46,153 nucleotides of DNA from Paracoccaceae bacterium. Its GTDB lineage: Bacteria; Pseudomonadota; Alphaproteobacteria; Rhodobacterales; Rhodobacteraceae. The stretch lies in NCBI GenBank assembly GCA_028875855.1, contig JAGWVA010000030.1:1-46153 (forward strand), given 5' to 3'. Below, in pieces: positions 27,749-34,894 of this stretch. Position 1 is the first letter of the stretch, and the number at the start of each line of letters is the position of its first letter. Under the pieces are notes generated by a model. It made no database searches. It saw only the letters and a list, made by a program, of their open reading frames with translations, and was not told the origin of the DNA. Made by a program: the position numbers and the translations under genes.

Positions 27749-28834
27749 TCAGGCCGCGCCCACGTCTCCACGCCCCACGGCGACCGACTTCAGCACCGCA
27801 TGACAGGCCATTCCCGGTTGAAGGCCGAGCGCCTCCACCGACCGCCGCGTGAGCCGCGCAAGGATCAGGTCGTGCCCCGAGCGCAGCTGCACCAGCGCCC
27901 CCGGCCCCTCGCCCAGCCGGATCGCCTCGATGGTGCCGGGCAGGATGTTGAGCGCGGAAAGCCCCTCGGGGCGCGCGCGCGACAGGATCACGTCGTTGGC
28001 ATGGATGCGGACGCGGAAGATCGTGCCCTTTGGTGCCGCGATCCGCGGCAGCAGCAGCGACCCGGCCGAGGTCGCAAGCCGGGTCAGACCGTCGGCCTCC
28101 TGCGCGGCAAGGCGCGCCTCGATCACCGCGCCGGCCTCGGCCAGCCCGATGGCATGGGCGGCAGCCGGATCGGCCAGCACCTCGACCGCCGGGCCCGCCT
28201 GCACGACGCGCCCTGCCTCAATCAAGACGACCGTGGTGGCCAGCCGCGCCACCTCGGCCACCGAGTGGCTGACGTAAAGGATCGGCACCCGCGTCTCGTC
28301 CCGCAGCCGTTCGAGATAGGGCAGGATCTCTTCCTTGCGCGCCGCATCCAGCGCGGCCAGCGGCTCGTCCATCAACAGAAGCTCCGGCCCCGACAGGAGC
28401 GCCCGTCCGATGGCGACCCGCGCCTTCTCGCCCCCCGACAGGGCGCCGGGGCGGCGGGTCAGCAGCGCGCCGATGCCCAGCATCTCGACCACGGCATCGA
28501 CATCCGGCAGGGGCGCGGCGCGGGGGCCGAAACGGCGCCCATAGGTCAGGTTCTGCCGGACCGTCATGTGGGGAAAAAGCCGCCCCTCCTGAAACACATA
28601 GCCCACGCGGCGGCGATACGGCGGCAGCCAGACGCCCGCGGCGGTATCGCACAGCACATGCCCGCCGACCGCGATCCTCCCCCGATCCGGGCGCAGAAGT
28701 CCCGCCACCGCGTTCACGATGGTCGTCTTGCCCGATCCCGACCGCCCGAAAAGGACCGTCAGCCCCGTGGTCTCGAAATCGGCCCTCAGCGCGAAGCCAG
28801 CGAAGGCATGACTGATCGAGACGGAAAGGCTCAT
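27749..28834 (-). CDS. modC: Molybdate ABC transporter ATP-binding protein
   Basis: A 361-residue ATPase that powers molybdate import. Walker A is GRSGSGKTT, the signature LSGGEKARV (ModC-type SGGE), Walker B LLLMDEPLAALD and the H-loop VSHS. The C-terminal 70 residues form a Mop/TOBE oxyanion-binding domain (LSALNILPGTIEAI...LRSGHDLILARLTRRSVEALGLQPG). It overlaps modB by four bases (ATGA). Last gene of modE-modA-modB-modC. The imported molybdate serves the cofactor of enzymes such as the hydroxylase encoded at 2543-5257. Confidence 0.94.
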   Translation of the reverse strand: MSLSVSISHAFAGFALRADFETTGLTVLFGRSGSGKTTIVNAVAGLLRPDRGRIAVGGHVLCDTAAGVWLPPYRRRVGYVFQEGRLFPHMTVRQNLTYGRRFGPRAAPLPDVDAVVEMLGIGALLTRRPGALSGGEKARVAIGRALLSGPELLLMDEPLAALDAARKEEILPYLERLRDETRVPILYVSHSVAEVARLATTVVLIEAGRVVQAGPAVEVLADPAAAHAIGLAEAGAVIEARLAAQEADGLTRLATSAGSLLLPRIAAPKGTIFRVRIHANDVILSRARPEGLSALNILPGTIEAIRLGEGPGALVQLRSGHDLILARLTRRSVEALGLQPGMACHAVLKSVAVGRGDVGAA

Positions 28835-29526
28835 GCGCCGGCAATCCGGCGCGCGACGCGGGTGCCCACGATCTCGGACAGGATCAGCGCGGCCATGGCC
28901 AGCACGGTCGATATGACGACGAGCCGGAGGGCGGCGGCATCCCCGCCGGGGATCTGCAATTCGGAATAGATCGCCAGCGGAAGGGTGCGCGTCTCGCCGG
29001 GGATGTTCGACACGAAGGTGATCGTCGCGCCGAATTCCGACAGGCCGCGGGCAAAGCCGAGGATCGCCCCCGCCACGATCCCCGGCAGGATCAGGGGCAG
29101 CGTCACGGTGGCGAAGACCGCCACCCGCGAAGCGCCAAGCGTGGCTGCGGCCTGCTCCAGCTTCGGGTCCACCGCCTCGATCGCCAGCCGGATCGCGCGC
29201 ACCATCAGCGGAAAGCCCATGACACCCGCCGCCAGCGCCGCCCCGGTCCAGCGAAAGATGAAGGTAATGCCCAGCGTATCGTATAGAAACGCCCCGACAG
29301 GCGCGTGCCGCCCGAAGCTCAGCAGCAGCAGGTAGCCCGTCACCACAGGCGGCAACACAAGCGGCAGATGCACGACACCGTTCAGCACCTGCTTGCCCGG
29401 AAAGCTCCGCCGCGCCAGCACATGGGCAATCGCCACGGCAAAGGGCAGGCTGACCGCCGTCGCGACCAGCGCCACCTTGAGCGACAGGGCGATCGCCTGC
29501 GCCTCCTCTGCCGTCAGTCCCGCCAT
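28831..29526 (-). CDS. modB: Molybdate ABC transporter permease
   Basis: A 231-residue inner-membrane permease with five to six membrane segments. LVLPPVVTGYLLL and the EAA loop EQAAATLGASRVAVFATVTLPLILPGIVAG are typical of ModB/CysT permeases, and GFARGLSEFGATITFVSNIPGETRTLPLAIYSELQIPGGD is diagnostic for ModB. It lies three bases after modA and overlaps modC. Confidence 0.95.
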   Translation of the reverse strand: MAGLTAEEAQAIALSLKVALVATAVSLPFAVAIAHVLARRSFPGKQVLNGVVHLPLVLPPVVTGYLLLLSFGRHAPVGAFLYDTLGITFIFRWTGAALAAGVMGFPLMVRAIRLAIEAVDPKLEQAAATLGASRVAVFATVTLPLILPGIVAGAILGFARGLSEFGATITFVSNIPGETRTLPLAIYSELQIPGGDAAALRLVVISTVLAMAALILSEIVGTRVARRIAGA

Positions 29527-29529
29527 GCG

Positions 29530-30300
29530 TTACTTCTTCACGACCGTGAACCCCTGCGCCTTGAAGGCCGCGACCGCCTTCGGCCCGGACAGGTAGCGCA
29601 GGAAATCCCCCGCGCCGGCCCCCGCGCCCTTCACCACGGCGGCAGGATAGATGATCGGCGGATGACTGTCTGCGGGGAAGGTGCCGACGACCTCGACCCT
29701 CGGTTCGGCTACGGCATCGGTCGCATAGGTGATGCCATAGGGCGCCTCATGCGTGGCAACCAGCGCGAGCGCCGCGCGCACGTTGTCCGCCTGCGCGACC
29801 TGCCCCTTGACCGAGGGCCAGACGCCCAGCGATGTCAGCGCGGCCTTGCCGTAGATCCCCGCAGGCACGGAATCGACCATCGCCATCGCGAGGCGATCGG
29901 AACCAAGAAGCTTCGCCAGATCGAACCCCTTGCCGATCGCCACCTTTGCCGTGCCCTTGGGCGCGATCAGCACAAGACGGTTGCCCAGCAGGTCTTCGCG
30001 GCTTTTCGCTTCGATGAGGCCCTTCTTCTCAAGCCGGTTCATCCAGCCCTCGTTGGCCGAGATGAAAAGATCCGCCGGCGCGCCCTCCTCGATCTGCCGG
30101 GCAAGCTTGGAACTGCCGGCGTAGGCGACGACGGCGGTGTTGCCGGTGTCGGCCTTCCAGTCGGCGGCAATCCTGTCCAGCGCGGTGCGCAGGCTGGCGG
30201 CGGCGAAGACGGTGATCTTGGCCGCCTGTGCAGGCACGGCGCCGCCTGCGATCGTCAGCGCGAAAAGCGCCAGCGCGGCGCGTCGGGTCAGGGGATGCAT
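29530..30300 (-). CDS. modA: Molybdate ABC transporter substrate-binding protein
   Basis: A 256-residue periplasmic binding protein. A signal peptide (MHPLTRRAALALFALTIAGGAVPAQA) ends at AQA, so cleavage is expected there. It also carries an RR pair that is not a clear Tat motif. ITVFAAASLRTALD, YAGSSKLARQIEEGAPADLFISANEGWMN and the late Ala-Tyr-Gly segment match ModA, which binds molybdate or tungstate through Ser and backbone contacts. AGGTCCC precedes the ATG. The 60-base leader between modE and modA carries a pair of near-identical 26-base repeats that may be the regulator's binding sites. Confidence 0.95.
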   Translation of the reverse strand: MHPLTRRAALALFALTIAGGAVPAQAAKITVFAAASLRTALDRIAADWKADTGNTAVVAYAGSSKLARQIEEGAPADLFISANEGWMNRLEKKGLIEAKSREDLLGNRLVLIAPKGTAKVAIGKGFDLAKLLGSDRLAMAMVDSVPAGIYGKAALTSLGVWPSVKGQVAQADNVRAALALVATHEAPYGITYATDAVAEPRVEVVGTFPADSHPPIIYPAAVVKGAGAGAGDFLRYLSGPKAVAAFKAQGFTVVKK

Positions 30301-30311
30301 GGGACCTCCGA

Positions 30312-30382
30312 AGCGTTATTTCCCGCCGAACATATGGCGCCCCCTCCGACTCGGCAAGCGCTATTTCCCGCCGGATATATCC
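30312..30382. promoter_or_regulatory. tandem 26-base repeats between modE and modA, candidate Mo-box sites
   Basis: Two copies, at 30312-30337 and 30357-30382, agree at 21 of 26 positions and share TATTTCCCGCCG. Each ends in an ATAT dyad (CATATG in one, GGATATATCC in the other). The second overlaps the last codons of modE. They lie just upstream of modA, where a ModE-type regulator would act. The classical Mo-box (TATA-rich arms) is only loosely matched, so this is a candidate. Confidence 0.35.
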
Positions 30383-30732
30383 CTCAGCATCGCGCGGAGC
30401 GCGGCGATATCCTCGGCCCCCGCCTCGGCGGCGCGCGCCTCGATGGCGCGGTAATGGGCCAGCACGGCCGCCCCGGCCCCGGTCAGTTGCGCCCCCCCGC
30501 CCTGCGCCCCACCGCGCGTGCTGGCCACGAGCGGATCGCGAAAGGCCGCGTTCATCTCCTCGACCAGCCCCCAGGCGCGCTTGTAGCTCATCCCCATCGC
30601 CCGCCCCGCGGCCGAGATCGATCCGGTCTCGCGGATCAATGCCAGCAGATCGGCCTTTCCGGGGCCGATCATGGCACCGTCGCCGAAGACGACGCGAAGA
30701 CGCAGGCGGGGGTCGGGTGTGGTGTCGCTCAT
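30361..30732 (-). CDS. modE: ModE-type N-terminal DNA-binding regulator (no molybdate-binding domain)
   Basis: A 123-residue LysR-like winged-helix protein with the ModE N-terminal pattern LIRETGSISAAGRAMGMSYKRAWGLVEEMN and the Gly-rich wing GGAQGGGAQLT. It stops after the dimerisation helix and lacks the C-terminal Mop domains that sense molybdate in full ModE (about 260 residues). Such short forms are common in Rhodobacterales and may rely on another sensor or act constitutively. ATG 30732 is preferred. An upstream in-frame start would run into the intergenic repeat. First gene of the mod operon. Confidence 0.88.
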   Translation of the reverse strand: MSDTTPDPRLRLRVVFGDGAMIGPGKADLLALIRETGSISAAGRAMGMSYKRAWGLVEEMNAAFRDPLVASTRGGAQGGGAQLTGAGAAVLAHYRAIEARAAEAGAEDIAALRAMLRDISGGK

Positions 30733-30777
30733 GGCCCTACCTTTCCGCCGGCGCGCCCCCGATGCAAGGGCGGGAGC

Positions 30778-30842
30778 CTCCGGCGGGGATATTTCGACCA
30801 GAAAGAAAGCGCCTTTCACTTTGGCACAAATATCCCGGGGGC
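30778..30842. repeat. inverted pair of the intergenic 'GGATATTT' repeat (copies b and c)
   Basis: Copy b on the plus strand (30778-30809) reads GGCGGGGATATTTCGACCAG. Copy c on the minus strand (30842-30812) reads CCCCCGGGATATTTGTGCCA and then AAGTGAAAGG, nearly identical to copy a at 22883. Head to head they form an imperfect palindrome of about 60 bases. It accounts for most of the 212-base gap between modE and hsp20, which otherwise holds only the hsp20 terminator. Confidence 0.65.
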
Positions 30843-30896
30843 AGGCGCAACCCTTTCACCAGCGCACCGACCGCCAGGGGGCAGAGCCCCCCAATG

Positions 30897-30923
30897 CAAA
30901 AGGGCGCGCCGAGGCGCGCCCTT
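30897..30923 (-). terminator. rho-independent terminator of hsp20
   Basis: On the minus strand, arms AAGGGCGCGCC and GGCGCGCCCTT (11 bp, 2-base loop, 30900-30923) are followed by a TTTT run. It lies about 20 bases after the Hsp20 stop codon. Confidence 0.8.
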
Positions 30924-30944
30924 CGTCAGCTTCGGGGCAACCGA

Positions 30945-31409
30945 TCAGGCCTCGACCGCCTCTACCGCCTTCGCCTCGATATCGGTCGGGCGGGCGATCT
31001 CGATCCGGCGGGGCTTCAGCGCCTCGGGCGTTTCGCGGACAAGATCGATGTGCAGCATCCCGTCCACATGCTGGGCGCCGGTGACCTTCACATGATCCGC
31101 AAGCGCAAAGCGGCGCTCGAAGGCGCGGGTCGCGATGCCGCGATGCAGATAGGTTTTCTGCGGCTCGTCCTCGGCCTTGCGGGCGGAAACGACAAGGGTG
31201 TTTTCCTTTACCTCGACGGCCAGTTCATCCCCGGTGAACCCGGCCACGGCGATCGAGATGCGATAGGCATTCTCGGCCGTCTTCTCGATGTTGTAGGGCG
31301 GATAGGTGGGTTGGCCCGCATCCACGGTCAGCGCGCGGTCCATCAGGTCCGCAAGACGGTCGAAGCCGACGGTGGCACGGTAAAGCGGGGCAAAGTCGAA
31401 ACTACGCAT
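30945..31409 (-). CDS. Small heat-shock protein, Hsp20/IbpA family
   Basis: A 154-residue alpha-crystallin-type chaperone that holds unfolding proteins in the cytoplasm. The N-terminus RSFDFAPLYRATVGFDRLADLMDRA and PTYPPYNIEKTAENAYRISIAVAGF are typical of IbpA-class proteobacterial sHsps. The crystallin core ends with the A-x-x-x-n-G-v-L-like GMLHIDLVRE. The C-terminal IxI anchor is the IEI in PRRIEIARP. The leader contains a ROSE-like RNA thermometer hiding the ribosome site, so translation is probably heat-induced. Monocistronic, with its own terminator. Confidence 0.95.
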   Translation of the reverse strand: MRSFDFAPLYRATVGFDRLADLMDRALTVDAGQPTYPPYNIEKTAENAYRISIAVAGFTGDELAVEVKENTLVVSARKAEDEPQKTYLHRGIATRAFERRFALADHVKVTGAQHVDGMLHIDLVRETPEALKPRRIEIARPTDIEAKAVEAVEA

Positions 31410-31460
31410 GGATCATCCTCCATTGAGCGATGTGCTGATGCCCTCCCCCGGGGGACGGGC
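31410..31460 (-). promoter_or_regulatory. ROSE-like RNA thermometer in the hsp20 leader
   Basis: On the minus strand CATCGCTCAATGGAGGATG (31432-31414) folds into a 6-bp stem with a 6-base loop. CAUC and CU pair with GGAUG and AG, leaving one bulged G. This is the ROSE rule: UYGCU pairs with the AGGA of the Shine-Dalgarno through a bulged G. The SD (GGAGGA) is hidden eight bases before the ATG. Upstream a GC-rich hairpin (31440-31460) is the expected accessory stem. Melting at heat-shock temperature would release the ribosome site. Confidence 0.75.
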
Positions 31461-31521
31461 GGCGATCCCGGGCCCGTTGTGGCGCCCGGTGAAAAACACG
31501 TAGGAAGGCCCGATCAGCGGT

Positions 31522-32367
31522 TCAAGGGGCGGAGGGGCGCACGAATTTCGCGCCGGGGCTGGCGCCGGGATAGGCCGTCGCGGCAGGCGCCGCCTCCGGC
31601 GTCACGGCCGTCGTAATCTGCACCAGATGACGGTCGCCGCTCGCCAGTTCCGCGTTCAGACTTGCGATCTGGCGACCGATCTCGGCCCCAAGCGCCACGC
31701 GCTTGCCATTCGCCATCGCCTTGGCCGAGATGACCGACACGATCTCGGGCGCCGTGCCGCGCAGGATGAAGACCGGCGCCCCCGAAGACCCGAAGTCGAT
31801 GCTGCAATCCAGCACCAGCAGCCCCTCCTGCCGGTCAAGCACGTGGCAGGCCCGTTGCAGCGAAGGCGCATCCGCCCGGTCGCGCGCATAGGACACGACG
31901 CCCACCGCCTCGCCCACCTTCGCGTCGCCCGCCACGGCGATCGGCCGGATGGCCAGCTGGCGGATAGGGCGGTCAAGCTCGACAAGGGCAAGGTCATGCG
32001 CCACGCGGTCAAGCTTGTTGCGGGCGTCATAACTGTATCCGGGCAGCGTGACCGCGCGCCGCACCGACCGATAGGCGGCGGCACGACCCAGCCGCCAGTC
32101 GGCCAGGAACTGCAGCTTGTCCACCGGAAAGCGCTGACCCGTCGCCGAGTCATAGAGACAATGGGCCGCGGTCAGAACCTTGTCGGGGGCAATCAGCGTC
32201 GCGGTGCAAAAGCCGCGGTCGCCAAGATTGAGCCGGCCCACGGCCTCCCACCCCCGACTCTGATCAAGGGTATCAAGCGTGGTCAGCGTGGCATCGGCCC
32301 GCGCAGCCGGGGCCAGACCGGCCCAGACCGACAGCAACGCCGCGGCAAGGGCAAGGGCCTGACGCAT
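31522..32367 (-). CDS. Secreted trypsin-like (V8-type) serine protease
   Basis: A 281-residue chymotrypsin-fold protease with a signal peptide (MRQALALAAALLSVWAGLAPAARA). The triad is H69 in LTAAHC, D125 in AHDLALVEL and S195 in GSSGAPVF. C54 and C70 around the His, and C174 and C188 later, could form two disulfides, consistent with periplasmic or extracellular location. GSSGAP instead of GDSGGP places it near the V8/glutamyl-endopeptidase type. The Pro/Ala-rich tail after residue 245 is probably disordered. Physiological substrate unknown. Neighbours (hsp20, glcF) suggest no partner. Confidence 0.88.
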   Translation of the reverse strand: MRQALALAAALLSVWAGLAPAARADATLTTLDTLDQSRGWEAVGRLNLGDRGFCTATLIAPDKVLTAAHCLYDSATGQRFPVDKLQFLADWRLGRAAAYRSVRRAVTLPGYSYDARNKLDRVAHDLALVELDRPIRQLAIRPIAVAGDAKVGEAVGVVSYARDRADAPSLQRACHVLDRQEGLLVLDCSIDFGSSGAPVFILRGTAPEIVSVISAKAMANGKRVALGAEIGRQIASLNAELASGDRHLVQITTAVTPEAAPAATAYPGASPGAKFVRPSAP

Positions 32368-32411
32368 CGGTTCCTCCGTTTCGGCCCGGATACCCCCGGC
32401 CTACGGCAAAA

Positions 32412-33707
32412 CTATGACTGTTCTCCGGCAAGCGCACGGGGTTGCGGCCCGCCCAACGCCCAGTCGATCAGCTCTACCGTATGCACGACAGGCACCCCGG
32501 TGCCAGAGCCGATTTGCATCATGCAGCCGATATTGCCGGCGGCGATCACATCGGGGGCGGTCGCCTCCAGCGTTGCGACCTTGCGCGCCTTCAACTCGCC
32601 CGAGATCTTCGGCTGCAGCAGGTTGTAGGTCCCCGCCGATCCGCAGCACAGATGGGCGTTCTCGGGCTCGACCACCTCGAAGCCCACGCGCCGCAGAAGA
32701 TCCTTGGGGGCGGATTTGATCTGCTGGCCGTGCTGAAGCGAGCAGGCCGCGTGATAGGCGACTCGCATCCCGCGCGCGGCCTGTTCCGGCAGACCGATCC
32801 GGACAAGAAGTTCCGAGATGTCGCAGGCCATCTTCGACACCGCCTTCGCGTCGTCGGCCAGCGCCGTGCCCTCGAACATCACGCCGTAATCCTTCACCGT
32901 CGTGCCGCAGCCCGAGGTGTTGATGACCACCGCATCCAGCCCCGCGCCGCGCGCCTCGGCCATCCAGGCGCGGATGTTGCGCGCCGCCGAAACATGGCTT
33001 TCGTCGGTCTTGCCCATGTGATGCGTCAGTGCTCCGCAGCAGCCCATGCCGCGCGCCACCACCACCTCGCACCCCAGACGGCGCAGAAGCCGGATGGTGG
33101 CGTCGTTGATATCGGTGTTGAGCGCCTTCTGCGCGCAGCCCGTCAGAAGGGCCACCCGCATCTTGCGCTCGCCCATCGCGGGAAAGACCTGCGGCGCGTC
33201 ATTCGCGCTGACCGGCGGGATCTGCTTCGGCGCCATGGCGACCATCGCGCGAAGCCGCGCATCGGGCAGCAGCCGCGCGAAGGGACGGGCCATCTTGGCC
33301 CCCAGCAGCGCCAGCCGGAACCGAGTCGGATGGGGAATGACCCGCGCAAGCAGCCAGCGCAGGGCGCGCTCGGATGCGGGACGGCGATATTTCTCCTCGA
33401 TGTAGGCGCGGGCGTGATCGACGAGGTGCATGTAATCCACGCCCGAAGGGCAGGTCGTCATGCACGACAGGCAAGACAGGCAGCGATCGATGTGGCCCAC
33501 TGTCTTCGCATCCGGGATGCGGCTGTTCTCCAGCATGTCCTTGATGAGGTAGATCCGGCCGCGCGGGCTGTCCAGCTCGTCGCCCAGCACCTGATAGGTC
33601 GGGCAGGTCGCCGTGCAAAAGCCGCAGTGCACGCAGGTCCGCAGGATCTTGTTGGACCGCGCGATCCCGGGGTCCTTCAACTGGTCTTCGGTGAAACTCG
33701 TCTGCAT
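32412..33707 (-). CDS. glcF: Glycolate oxidase iron-sulfur subunit
   Basis: A 431-residue subunit passing electrons from glycolate oxidation toward quinone. Two 4Fe-4S motifs occur near the N-terminus, CVHCGFCTATCP and CLSCLSCMTTCP. Two CCG-type cysteine sets follow (GCAQ...CCGAL and YHAACSLQH...CCGSAG). The start MQTSFTEDQLKDP matches known GlcF. It follows glcE by nine bases and ends the glcD-glcE-glcF operon. Its CCG domains belong to the same superfamily as sHdrB, but it is not part of that system. Confidence 0.95.
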   Translation of the reverse strand: MQTSFTEDQLKDPGIARSNKILRTCVHCGFCTATCPTYQVLGDELDSPRGRIYLIKDMLENSRIPDAKTVGHIDRCLSCLSCMTTCPSGVDYMHLVDHARAYIEEKYRRPASERALRWLLARVIPHPTRFRLALLGAKMARPFARLLPDARLRAMVAMAPKQIPPVSANDAPQVFPAMGERKMRVALLTGCAQKALNTDINDATIRLLRRLGCEVVVARGMGCCGALTHHMGKTDESHVSAARNIRAWMAEARGAGLDAVVINTSGCGTTVKDYGVMFEGTALADDAKAVSKMACDISELLVRIGLPEQAARGMRVAYHAACSLQHGQQIKSAPKDLLRRVGFEVVEPENAHLCCGSAGTYNLLQPKISGELKARKVATLEATAPDVIAAGNIGCMMQIGSGTGVPVVHTVELIDWALGGPQPRALAGEQS

Positions 33708-33716
33708 CTCGGCTCC

Positions 33717-34826
33717 TCAGCCCATCAGCCCGGGATTGAGAATCCCGCGCGGGTCGAATTTCGCGCGCAGTCCGGCGGCGATGGCCGCCAGGGGCGCGGG
33801 TTCCGGCTGGAACGGCGCGATGCGCGCGCGCACCTCGGGTGACGCCCGCATCAGCGTGGCATGGCCCGCAAACGCCCCGATCCGGTCGCGCAAATCGGTG
33901 CCCGGCGGCACCCGCGCCCAGATCAGCCCGCCGGCCCAGTCAAGCTGCACCGCCTCCGCCCCCATGTGCGCAATGATCCCCGGCGCGTCCGAAGGTTTCA
34001 CCGACAGCCGCCAGACATCGCCCGGCGTGGCACCAAGGGCCGTCACGTCGCGCAGGGCGGCCCAGCGGGCATCGACCGTCGCGCGGCCCTCTTCGACTTC
34101 CACCCCACCGAAAGGGGCGAGAAGCCCGGTCAGGCGGCCGGCGCGATAAGCGACCGAATCCTTGAACCCCTCGATCCGCAGAAGAACGTCGTCGCCGTCC
34201 CAGACCGCGCCCGACACCTCGAAGGGCGAGCCGGTCGCCGCCGCCATGGCCTGCACCGCCGCCCCTGCCGCCTGCCCCCGCAGGATCACCGTGGCGGCGC
34301 TTTCCGGGATCGGCAGCACCTTGAAGCTGACCTCGGTCAGAACGCCCAGCGTGCCCCAGCTTCCCGCCAAGAGCTTCACAAGGTCGTAGCCGGTGACGTT
34401 CTTCATCACCCGCCCGCCGTTCTTCACCACGCTGCCCGTGCCATCGACGAACCTTACCCCGATCAGGCTGTCGCGGCAGGCCCCCGCCATGATGCGCCGC
34501 GGCCCCGAGGCATTGGCCGCCACCACTCCGCCGATGGTGGACGCGCCCTTGGCCCCCAGCAGTCCGCCCCAGTCCGGCGGCTCGAACGGCAGGCGCTGCC
34601 CGTCGGCCGCCAGCGTCGCCTCGATCTCGGCCAGCGGCGTGCCCGCGCGCGCGACCAAGGTCAGCGAACCCGGCTCGTAAAGCGTGATCCCGGTCAGGCC
34701 GCCCGTCTCCAGCACTTCGCCCGCCACCGGCCGGCCCACGGGTCGCGTCCCGCCGCCCCGGATATGCAGGGGGCCGGTCGCCGCGCGGATCGCCCCGGCC
34801 AAAGCGCTTTCGTCTGCGGGCCTCAT
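33717..34826 (-). CDS. glcE: Glycolate oxidase FAD-binding subunit
   Basis: A 369-residue PCMH-type FAD protein. IRGGGTRPVGRP, TLVARAGTPLAEIEATLAADGQRLPFEPPDWG and STIGGVVAANASGPRRIMAGACRDSLIGVRFVDG mark the FAD-binding half of GlcE. The start ATG 34826 has GAGGA a few bases upstream. Longer in-frame starts read through the intergenic repeat at 34833-34864. Works with GlcD and GlcF to oxidise glycolate to glyoxylate. Confidence 0.94.
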   Translation of the reverse strand: MRPADESALAGAIRAATGPLHIRGGGTRPVGRPVAGEVLETGGLTGITLYEPGSLTLVARAGTPLAEIEATLAADGQRLPFEPPDWGGLLGAKGASTIGGVVAANASGPRRIMAGACRDSLIGVRFVDGTGSVVKNGGRVMKNVTGYDLVKLLAGSWGTLGVLTEVSFKVLPIPESAATVILRGQAAGAAVQAMAAATGSPFEVSGAVWDGDDVLLRIEGFKDSVAYRAGRLTGLLAPFGGVEVEEGRATVDARWAALRDVTALGATPGDVWRLSVKPSDAPGIIAHMGAEAVQLDWAGGLIWARVPPGTDLRDRIGAFAGHATLMRASPEVRARIAPFQPEPAPLAAIAAGLRAKFDPRGILNPGLMG

Positions 34827-34832
34827 ACCGTC

Positions 34833-34864
34833 CTCATTTTCTGTCCAGAAATATCCTCGGGGGG
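34833..34864 (-). repeat. Intergenic 'GGATATTT' repeat, copy d
   Basis: On the minus strand it reads CCCCCCGAGGATATTTCTGG, then ACAGAAAATGAG, a divergent member of the family at 22883, 30778 and 30812. As with copy a, it ends at the ribosome site of the downstream gene (glcE). Nothing else is visible in the 68-base glcD-glcE gap. Confidence 0.55.
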
Positions 34865-34894
34865 TGCGGGGGGCAGACGGCCCCCCGCGTGGCC

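Noticed and set aside
32412-33707. GlcF as another Hdr-like subunit because of its 4Fe-4S and CCG motifs
   Set aside because: It lies in a glcD-glcE-glcF operon with two clear FAD partners. The CCG similarity is superfamily-level.
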